Positions 1-10,583 of a DNA stretch of 64,000 nt are shown here, piece by piece (the stretch's first letter is position 1; each line of letters opens with the position of its first letter). Below the pieces are notes generated by a model, which was given only the letters and a program-made list of their open reading frames with translations, had not been told where the DNA came from and did no database searches. A program made the translations under genes and the position numbers. Origin of the DNA: Anaeramoeba ignava. Its lineage: Eukaryota; Metamonada; Anaeramoebidae. The stretch is taken from the NCBI GenBank assembly GCA_028826165.1, contig JAPDFW010000098.1:1-64000 (forward strand). The letters run 5' to 3'.

Positions 1-2060
1 TGCAATTTCATCATCAACAAGATCCAATAAATTCTCTATATTCTTCTTTCTTGCTTCTTCTGATTCTTGCTTTGAACTCAAACTAAATAAGGTTGCCTTC
101 CTACTTCTTGGACTTGATCTTTGCAATCCTATTTTTTTTGGAGAATTCCCAAAATTCGTTTGATGTAATCCCTTTCTGGATAGGGAAAGTCTCCTTGAAA
201 AATTTTGGAAAAATCCAACGTTTTCCATTTTTCTCAAACTTGAAATCAAAATTTCAGAATTCAAAATGCTTTCTTGAATCCATTTCAATAATTCTTCAAT
301 TTCATGAATTTTTGATTCAATTTCGCGATTTTCGGGATTGATTGGCTCGTATATATTGAGTAAATAAATGGATATTTGAATCATTTGAATCCATTCCTGA
401 ATCACGAAAAGATTTGTTGAATAAAATTTAAAAACTAAACCCTTTGTTGTTGAGATTGTGAAAATATTCTTTTTGTCTTTTTGTTGTAATTTTTCAATTT
501 TTGTTGTTTTATCAAGTAGAATTGTTTGTTCTGGGTTTTTTTCCTTGTCGGAAGCATAAATATTTAAATAAAAATTGCTCAATATCAAATATTTCTTTTT
601 CCATCCTTGCGGACTTTCTTGCTGCTTTTCGTATTGATAATAAAGAATCCCATTTTTCTGTATCACAAACTCATTTGTCTTCGTTTCATAATTAAGAATT
701 GAGAGAGCTTTGTTGATTAAAAATCCTTCAGGTAAATCATTAGAAACAAAATTCCTTGTTTCTTTCCTCTCAAAAAATAAAGGTTCATCAACAATTTTTT
801 CATCTGATTTTTGTCCATTTTCTTGATTTGAATCAAAAGCTAATAGCGCTATTGATTCTTGTGTAAAATATCCATCAGATTTTTCTCCTTTGCCAATCCA
901 TTTTTCTTCTTGTTTGGCAAACAATATTCTTGCTGAATCATATTTCCTTAATTCTAAACCATTATGTGCTTCTGATTCTTGGTCTCTTATTGAAATTGCA
1001 TAAGATTCTCCATTGAATTTATTCTTTAATACTAAATAATATTTGAACAACCACAAATTCATCCACAAATCAATAACTTTGAGTCTGTCTCTCATTTTGC
1101 GATTTTCTTGGTCATTTTTTTTGCTTTTAATTTCAAGAATTCTTCGATAAACAATTTCCATTAGTTGAATCAATGATTTTAATGTTGGAATATCTTCAGT
1201 AGTTGATGAATAAGAACAAAATTTCAATATATCTTGACACAAATAAATTATATTTATCCAATCATCCATTTCTTTTTTACTATTTGCTTGAAAATGATAA
1301 TTCTTTTGGTTTTTAGTAATAATTCTAAATGCAAAATTTTCATCATTTTTATTATTTGATTTTGATTTTGATTTTTGATTTGAATTTGCTTTTGTTTTTG
1401 AATCTGAATTTTTCTCTGTTGTTTGAAAACTATCACGAATTACACACATAATTTTATCAATATAAATTGATTTCATTTCATTTTCATTTTCCTTTTCTGA
1501 AGGAAAATATCTTAAAGAAAGATCTTCCAAAACACAATATTTTTTCTTCCATTTTCCATTTGAAGAGCCAATCATTAACCAACCTTTTCTAGAAAAAGGA
1601 AATAATGGTAAACGAGTTGGTTTATAAAGTTTTATTAAAGGAACCGTTTGTTTTTTTAATAAAGCACTTTCCAGATAGCTTGTTTCTGGATTTAAATCAG
1701 TTAAAAAAATTTTCATAATTTCTTGATTAAAATTTTTTTGATATTTTAATTTAGGATCTAATTTAGGATCTATTGGATTTTGGAGTTTTACATAATTTAC
1801 TATTTTTATTCAAATTAATTTTAATTTTAATTTTTTAATTTAATTTTTAATTTTTTATTTTAATTTTAATTTTTCATTTAATTTTTACAAGGAAAAATCC
1901 CTTCAATATTATTTTTAATTAATTTTCCTTTAACCCATTTTTTATTAATTTGTTCGTTAATTATAATCTCATCATTTTCGTTAAAACAAAGTAAACTTAA
2001 ATCGTTAGATCGATAATTTAATCTTGCAATCGCTTTTTGATTTAATAAATTTGTTTCCAT
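1..2060 (-). CDS. SH3-PH-PH domain adaptor protein (3' end beyond window)
   Basis: Two exons are read: 2060-1889 and 1799 to beyond base 1, joined by an 89-nt GT-AG intron in phase 1. Exon 1 starts with ATG and encodes an SH3 domain (residues 7-60, with ALDY-like 'ARLNYRSNDLSLLCF'). The splice restores the classical SH3 end 'FPLNYVKL', which supports the model strongly. The long second exon is open in one frame for about 600 codons to the window edge. It holds a first PH domain (begins 'RKGWLMIGSSNGKWKKKYCV', ends near a conserved Trp in 'MDDWINII') and a second PH domain (about 620-360 on the plus strand, 'GWKKKYLILSNFYLNIY'). Ser/Arg-rich sequence follows. The role is probably membrane phosphoinositide and proline-rich-ligand scaffolding in cytoskeletal or trafficking signalling; this is inferred from domains only. 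It is divergently arranged with the peptide synthetase gene. Confidence 0.8.
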
Positions 2061-2351
2061 TTTTAATTTCGGTTAAAAAAAAATAAAAAAAAAAAAAAAA
2101 ATAAAAATGAAAAAAAAAAATGAAAAAAAAAAAATGGCAAAAAGAAGAATACTCTTTTTATTTTAATTTATTTTAATTTATTTTTAAAAAAAATTGAAAG
2201 GAAAAATTTAATTTTCTCTCTTTTTTTTCTTCTTTTCTTTTCTTTTCTTTTCTTAATTTTAAAGTGAGAACAGAATTAGAAAAAAATAAAATTAATTTTT
2301 TCATTTTTTCATTTTTTCATTTTTTCATTTTTTTTAATTAATTATTTGGAA
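2061..2351. promoter_or_regulatory. Divergent intergenic/promoter region
   Basis: This 291-bp spacer separates the start codons of the SH3-PH-PH gene (minus) and the synthetase gene (plus), so it must hold both promoters. It contains long poly-A stretches near 2085-2140 and pyrimidine tracts (TTTTC repeats near 2230-2255 and TTTTTCA repeats near 2300-2330). No specific promoter motif could be assigned. Confidence 0.4.
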
Positions 2352-5300
2352 ATGAATAATTCTAAAATTTTTCCTTCAACTTCTCATCAACTTAGACTTT
2401 TTATTGATTATAAATTAAATCCAAATACTTCTAAATATAATCTTTCATGGATAATTGATATAAATGGAAAATTTAATTTAGAAAGTTTTCAAAAAAGTTG
2501 GATTTATTTAATTCAAAACCAAGAATCATTTAGAACAACTTTTAAAGAAGAAAATGATAAAATTTATCAAATTATTCATCCTAAAAATATAGAAATTCCA
2601 ATTGAAATTATTAATTTAAAGCAAAATAAAAACCCAAAAAAATCAATTAACAAAATTGTCAAATCAAAAATTTATAATCATTTTAATTTGGAAAACTTCC
2701 CTTTATGTTCTTGTTCTATTATTCAATTCAACCAAAATCAATTTAAAATTGTTTTTTGTTTTCATCATATTATCATTGATGGTTATTCAATAGATTTATT
2801 TTTCAATAATTTATCTCTTCTTTATTCTCATTTCAAATCAGATCCAAAATCTCAAAATATTGAATTAAATTTAGATTCTAAAAGAAATCTTTATTCTCAT
2901 TTCAAACCATATCCAAAATCCCAAAATATTGAATTAAATTTAGATTCTAAAAGAAATACAATGGAAGATTATCTAAAATTTGAAGAAAAACTTTTGCAAA
3001 ATTCCAGTAAAATTGAATCAGCAGAAAATTACTGGAAAGATGTTTTCAAGGATTCTTCTCTTGAATTAAAAATTCCAACATGCTATCATTACAACAAAGA
3101 CTCCTTTACAGAATCTGCAAAACGGATTTATTTTCATATCAACAAACAAGAAATGCTTTCAATAGAAAATTTTATTAAACAATACAAAACAACTTTATTC
3201 ATCTATTTAGTATCCGTTTTCCAAGTTTTACTCTTTAAATTTTCAAAACAAAAAACAATTACAATTGGTTATTCAAGTGGGATGTTTTATAGGAAAATTT
3301 TCCCTAATTTGATTGGATTTTTTGTTAATAATCTTCCTTTAAAATCAAAATTCAAAAAAGATTTGTCGTTTCTTCATCTTCTCTCTCAAAATCAAAACAT
3401 GAGAACTCAAACAAAAGAATTTGAATGGTTACCTTTATCAGAAATAATCAAACTACTTAGAAAGGATGAAAATTTTGTTCAAATTAACGCAACAAATTTA
3501 TTTCCTGTTTCTTTTTCAGCAACAAATTTTGCTATGAATGTAAAATTTGAAGATGTTGAAACCAAATCATATCCTGGAGAAATTGCAGAAATTATGAACA
3601 AACTTTCATTTATTTATGAAAAACAAAATGATTCCATTTGTTTTGGTGTGGAATATAACACTTCAATATTTTCTTTAGACTTTATCAATCAACTAATTAC
3701 TTATTACTGTAAATTGATTTCAAGCACTTCACAAAATCCAAATTTACTAGTTTCTGAATATTTATCAACATTTGATGATTCAATTCATCCAAATTTTGAT
3801 TATTCAACAAATTTATCTCAAAATCAATTTTTTATTTTTCAAAAATTTGAAGCTCAAGTCCAAAAACAACCTGATTCAATTGCTTTAATTTATCAAAATC
3901 AATCGATAACCTACAAAAACTTGAATAAAATATCAAATAAATTGGCTCATTTTTTAAGAGATTATTGCCAAGTAAAACCAAATACTTTTGTTGGGATTTG
4001 TCTTGATCGCTCATTTGAATTGATAATTGCAATTTTAAGTGTTTTAAAATCAGGAGCATGTTATGTTGCATTAGATCCTATATATCCCCAAGAAAGACTT
4101 AATTATTTTATCAAAGACACAAAAATTAATACAATTTTAACTTTTGAAAAATATTCCAATTTAATACCAAATTCAGTAAATTACATAATTTTTTTGGATA
4201 ATTTTTATAGAAATGGAAATGGAAATTTTTCTATTAAAATATCAGAAAATTCCCAAAAAAAGAAGAAAGTACAACTCTCTCACATCAGTAAAGATAATCC
4301 AAAAATATGTAATGAACTTAGTGATTTGGCTTATATTATTTACACCTCTGGATCAACTGGAGAACCAAAAGGAGTCATGATTTCACATTCAAATTTATCA
4401 TATAGAATTGACAGTTTACTTACAGCATATTGCATTAATCAAGACGAACAAGAAAGAGAGAAAGAAATATTTCTTCATCAAACATCACATAGTTTTGATA
4501 CTTCAATTGAAGAAATTTTCATTCCATTAACAACAGGAGGAGAAGTTGTGATTCTTCCCCAATCAAAATTTAGAGATATCAACTTAATTTTTGATTTAAT
4601 TTGGCAACATTCAATTACAACAGTAAGCTTTGTTCCATCTTTACTGGAAATTTTCCTGAAATATTTTTTGGAAAATAAAGATGCTTATAGATTAGCATTT
4701 CCTTTGAAAAGAATAATTTCTGGTGGAGAAGAATTGAAAAGAAATGTTGTGGATCTTTATTTTGATTTGAAACTAAATTCAATTAAATTATTCAATAGTT
4801 ATGGACCAACAGAAACAACAATTATTGTTACATCATATAAAATTGACTCAAAATTGGAAAGGAATGAAAAAATACTTATTGGGAAAACTATCCCTCACAC
4901 TTCCATTTATATTCTTGATTCAAAATTAAATCTTGTTCCTATTTTTGCTCCTGGTGAAATTTATATTTCAGGAAAATGTGTTTCTCAAGGTTATATCAAC
5001 AAAGAAGAGCTTACCAAAAAGAAATTCATTCCAAATCCTTTTTCGAAAGATGATTCAAATAAGATTTTATATCGAACAGGAGATCAAGGAAGATTTATGA
5101 AAAATGGAGGAATTGAATTTTTGGGAAGAGTTGATAATCAAATTAAATTAAGAGGAATTAGGATTGAATTGGTGGAAATTGAAAAAGTATTAAATAAACA
5201 TCCAAATATCGTTAATTCAGTTGTTTGTTTATCAAAAGAAAAACAAATTTTGGTTGCTTTTATTATTTATTCTCAAGATTCACAAAAAATAGAAAATCAA

Positions 5301-8300
5301 GAAATATTTTTGGAAAGGAAAAAAAACATTTTAAATTATTTGAAACCAAAATTACATCAAGCAATGATTCCTTCAATTATGATATTTCTTGATTCATTTC
5401 CTTTAACTGTTGGAAAGAAAATTGATAGAGGGAAATTAATGAAGATGGCTCAAGATCCAAAATATTTAAAATTTTCCAAAAATGAAGAATTAAATGATGA
5501 AAAAGAAGAATTCAAACCAAGAAATGAAATTGAAAAACAAATTGAAAACATTTGGAAAGATATTTTACACATTGATAATTGCAAAATTAATGATAACTTC
5601 TTTTCTTTGGGAGGACACTCTTTATCAGTTCTTCTATTTGCATCAAGAATTAGAAATATTTTCCAAATCAATTTACCAATAGATCTTATATTCCGATTCC
5701 CAACTATTATGGAAATTTCAGACTTGATTAAAAATTTTAAAAACCAAAATTTTGAAGATGAAATATTTATGATTGAAAAATTTCCAAATGTAGAATCACC
5801 TTATCCTTTATCATTTGCTCAAGAGAGATTACTTTTTCTTGAGGAATTATCACCAGGAAATTATAATATCTCAATACCAATAAAATTAAATGGTGAATTA
5901 GATATTGAAGCTTTAGAATATTCATTTACTAAATTGTTAAAATTATATCCCATTTTTGGATCCAGAATTTTGATGAAAAATGATAACTATTACCAAGAAT
6001 TTATTGAAAATAGAAATTTCCAAATTGAGAGAAGTGTAATTTCCTCAAAAGAAGTTGATCAAATTATTCGAAAAGAATCAAGCAAACATTTTGATTTATT
6101 CAACGATTTTCTATATAGAGTTAAATTATTTTGCATTATTGATAATGAAAATGAAAAACAAAATATAGATAATTGTGGAAGTTGTCATTATGGTCATAAC
6201 CATCTACTTTTAATTTGTGTTCATCATATTATTTTTGATGGATTTTCTCATGATATCATGAATAAGAAAATATCCTCATTTTATAATTATTATATTGAAA
6301 ACAAGGAGAAAAAAGGGATTGTATCTGAAGAAGAATTGAATGAAATAAATCATAACTTAAATTATATTGATTTTATTCTCTCTCAAAAAAATTGGTTCAA
6401 ATCAGAAAAAATGAACAAATATTTTGAATATTGGAAACAAAAATTAAGTGGATCTTCTTTCCATCTTAATTTACCATTTGATTTCCCAAGAAAAACAAAA
6501 CAAAGTTTCAAGGGTTCCTATTATGAATTTGGAATTGATCAAGTATTATTCAAAAAATTGAAAAATTTTGCAGAAAAAAATAACACAACAATGTTTGTAG
6601 TTATGCTATCAGTTTTCCAAATATTATTATATAGATATTCTAATCAAAATGATATTATTGTTGGAGTTCCATTTTCATCAAGACATTATTCAGGATCAGA
6701 AAATATTATTGGATTGTTTGTAAATTCAATTCCAATAATAACAAAATTTGATAAGCATACAAATCAGAGTTTCAATTCTTTTTTAAGAGAAATTCAAAAA
6801 ACACATGAAGAAGCGCATAAATATCAAGATTTACCTTTTGATAAAATTGTGAAACTACTAAATATTGCACATAATCCTTCACATAATCCCCTTTTCCAAG
6901 TTATGTTTTCATATGAACATTTAAAAGATGGAAGTGTATTTAATTTAAAAAATGTGAAATCCCAAGAAATTTACAATGTTGATTATCAAAGTTCCAAATT
7001 TGATTTATCATTAGAATGCCAAGAAATAAATCATGAATCTCAAAATAAAGAAGATATCACGTTCACTTTTGAATATTGTGTGGATTTATTCAGAAAAGAA
7101 ACAATTATACAAATGGCAAATAATTTGACAAATTTAATTGAATATATTGTGAAAAATGAAGGAAATGAATCAATATTTTTTATTCCATTACTTTCAGAAA
7201 AGGAAAAAGAAAAAATACTATATACTTTTAATTATAAAAAGCTAAACAAAGAAAAGAAAGAAAAAATATTTGCTGAAGATGAAAAACTCTTACATAAAAT
7301 TTTTGAAAAGATTACTAAAGAAAAACCCAAAAATATTGCATTGAATTATCTTGGGAAGGAAATTACTTATCAACAATTAAATGAAAATTCTAATCAATTT
7401 GCAGTTTATTTGATAAACAAATATAAAATTATCCCAAATTCTTTGATTGCTATTGGGATACAACGTTCAATACCACTTATAATAGCAATTATTGGAATTC
7501 TCAAAGCAGGTTGTTGTTTTTTACCTATTGATGTTAATTTACCACAAGAATCATTGATAAATATTATAAAGGATTCAGAGTGTAAATCAATTATTATCAA
7601 TGAAGAAACAAAATCCAAATTCTCATTTTTTGAAGGAAATTTTATCGATATTGATTCAAATGATATTTGGGAGCAAAAAGAAAATATTAATTATGAGGAA
7701 ATACTGCAAAAAATAGAAATAGATGGGAAAAGTTTAGCTTATGTTATTTATACATCTGGAACATCAGGAAAACCCAAAGGAGTTATGATCCAACACCAAG
7801 CAATAACTTTAAGATTATTATCTGCACAAAAACTTTGTCAACTTAATGAAAAAGATAAAATGCTTAATTACACAACAATCGGCTTTGATATTTCTATTGA
7901 AGAGATATTTTGGCCACTTATAGTTGGTGGAACTGTTGTTATTGGAGCAGAAAATATTCATTTTGATATTCCTCAACTTTTGGAAATTATCTCATCTACA
8001 AAAGTTTCTGTGATTGACTTTGTTCCTTCTTATCTTCAAGTATTTCTAGAGAATCACAACATTTTCAAAGATAAGTTGAAACCTTTAAGGATTGTAATTT
8101 GTGGAGGAGAAGCACTTAAATACGATATTATGAACAAGTTTTTCAAAATATTTCCTGAAAATGTTTCATTTTATAATGCTTATGGACCAACAGAAATTAC
8201 GATTGATGCAAGTTATTGGAAATGTGACAAGAATTCGGATCGAGTTTTTATTGGGAAACCTTTAGCAAAAACTTATTTATATATTTTAGATCAATTTTTA

Positions 8301-10394
8301 CAACCTGTTCCTATTGGTGTTTGGGGTAAATAATAATTAAATAATAATTAAAAATTTATCTAAAAATTTATTTAAAATTTAAAATCAAAAGGTCAATTAT
8401 TTGTTGGAGGAATTGGATTGTCTAAAGGATATCTAAATAATCCAGATTTAACAAAGAAGAAATTCATTGCAAATCCTTTTAGTAAAAATTCTGAGAAAAG
8501 ATTATATAAAACTGGAGATATTGTGCGATTTAATCATGAAGGAAATGTTGAATTTTTTGGAAGAAAAGATTCTCAAATAAAATTAAGAGGATATAGAATT
8601 GAAATATCAGGAATTGAATCAATTATTCAAGAGTTTCCATATGTTTCACAAGCAGCAATTAAAATGTTTTCTTTTAATGAAAATGATTATAATTCTTGCT
8701 ATTTAACTGCTTATATTGTTACCAAAAAACCAGAAATTTTGGAAAAAGAAAAATTGATTGAAGAATTGAAGAAATTTGTTTCAAATAAACTTCCTAAATA
8801 TATGATTCCAAGTTTTTATGTAATTTTGAATGAATTACCACTAAATCAAAATGGGAAGATTGAATACAATTTATTGGAAAAACCCAAAATTAATGAAAAG
8901 GAAATTGTGAAAATTGAACAAGAAATTTTGGGAGAAATGGAAAAGAAAATGATTTCAATTTGGCAAAAAATCTTGGGAATTGAGGAAATATCTTTTGATA
9001 GTAATTTTTTTGAACTTGGAGGGAATTCATTGATCTTATTAAGTTTACAATCAAAAATTGATATGGAAATGAAAGAGAAAATACCAATTAACCAATTCTT
9101 TATCAATCAAACACCAAGAAAATTGGTTGAATACATTAATTCTATTCATAATATTCAAAATTTAGAAAGTGAAATTATTACCAATAAAGAAAATAATGAA
9201 AATTTTGGAGATTCAACAATAAAAAAGTTAATTTCTGAAGATTTAAAATTTGAATTGGAGAAAATTGATTTGAAATTTGATTTGGAAAAATTGAAGAATC
9301 CAGATGGTATTTTCTTAACAGGAGCAACAGGATTTCTTGGCTCATTTTTATTATTTGATTTATTAAAACAATTTGAACAACAAAAAACACCAATTTATTG
9401 TTTAGTTAGAGCAAATGAGAATGAAAATGGAAAACAAAAAATTGAAAGAATAATGAAAGAAAATTTGATTTGGAAAGAAGAATTTAAAGAAAGAATTATA
9501 GCAATAGAAGGAGATTTATCCAAAACAAATCTTGGAATGGAAGAAAATGAATTCAACGAATTATCCAAAAAAGTATCATTAATATATCATTGTGGAGCAA
9601 TTGTCAATTTTATTTATCCTTATGAAAAAGTGAGGAATACAAATATCCTTTCAACAAAAGAAATCATCAAGTTATCGTGTTTGAATCAATTAAAAACAAT
9701 CAATTATATATCAACAATTTCTGTTTTAGAATTTTATGAGGAAGATTATGAAGAAATTGATGAAACATTTCCATTGTATATTCACAATAATCTTTATTCA
9801 AGTGATGGTTATACACAAACAAAAACCGTTTCTGAATTGCTGATTTTGAAAGCAAAGGAAAAGGGGATTCCAATTAAAATTTACAGACCATCAAGAATTA
9901 TGGGAGATTCTTTAAATAATTGTTATAACGAAAAAGATTTCCTTGTTAATTTTATAAAGGGAGTTTATCATATGAAAATTACTCCTGATATAGATTTATT
10001 AGAAGATTGTTTACCTGTTGATTATGTTTCTCAATCAATTGTTTCTTTATCTATTCAACCTGATTTATTTGGTCAAGTTTTCCATTTATTTAATTCTCAA
10101 AAAATTTCTTGGAATGAAATTATCTCAATTATGAATTCAAATTCTCTTCAAGTTTCTACTCTTTCTTATAAGGAATGGAGGAAATGTTTTGTTAATTCAA
10201 AAGATGATGATTTAAATCCACTTTCTAATTTTTGGTTTTTATTTGATGAAAATGGAGATTTTTTTAAGAATAGAAGAGAGAATTTTAAATATTTAAATAA
10301 GAAAACCAATTTAAAAATTGAATATTTAATTAATTCTTTAAAAGATCTAAAAGAATTATTTACTTTTTATTTAAATTCGATGAAATTAAATTAA
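2352..10394 (+). CDS. Dimodular nonribosomal peptide synthetase, C-A-T-C-A-T-reductase
   Basis: Exons 2352-8325 and 8392-10394 (66-nt intron, phase 1; the join gives 'GVWGQLFVGG', the normal adenylation-domain context) encode about 2,658 residues. Domain order: condensation 1 (HHIIIDG near residue 140); adenylation 1 (from about 495; 'YTSGSTGEPKG', 'SYGPTET', 'YRTGD', 'GRVDNQIKLRG'); carrier 1 (LGGHS, near 1090); condensation 2 (HHIIFDG, near 1290); adenylation 2 (from about 1645; 'YTSGTSGKPKG', 'AYGPTE', 'YKTGD', 'GRKDSQIKLRG'); carrier 2 (LGGNS, near 2200); C-terminal thioester reductase (Rossmann 'GATGFLGS' near 2300, Y-x-x-x-K as YTQTK near 2465, 'YRPSR'). All catalytic signatures are intact. 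By family knowledge it should assemble a dipeptidyl or acyl-dipeptidyl thioester and release it reductively as an aldehyde or alcohol. The leading condensation domain suggests an acyl starter or an upstream donor. The start is the ATG at 2352; the in-frame TTG six bases upstream is not a likely start. No phosphopantetheinyl transferase or tailoring gene lies nearby. AT content and intron style match the neighbouring genes, so any transfer is old. Confidence 0.93.
2820..2957 (+). repeat. In-frame 69-bp tandem duplication inside condensation domain 1
   Basis: Bases 2820-2888 and 2889-2957 are two adjacent 69-bp copies differing at only three positions. Each encodes a 23-residue unit starting LYSHFK and ending LDSKRN. 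The duplication lies a few residues after the HHxxxDG motif and keeps the frame open. Confidence 0.9.
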
Positions 10395-10583
10395 TTTAGA
10401 AATTAAAATTAAAATTAAAATTAAAATTAAAATATTTTTCCAACATTTTTTTCTCAATTTTGTTTAAATTTACGTCAAGTTTTTTTTTGTCAAATTTTTT
10501 TTCCTTTTTTTAATTTTTTTTTTTTAATTTTTTTTTTTCATTTTTTTTTTTCATTTTTTTCTTTTCATTTTTTTTTTTTCATT

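Noticed and set aside
2346-2351. TTG start six bases upstream of the synthetase ATG
   Set aside because: A eukaryotic gene should start at ATG; the ATG at 2352 gives the full condensation domain.
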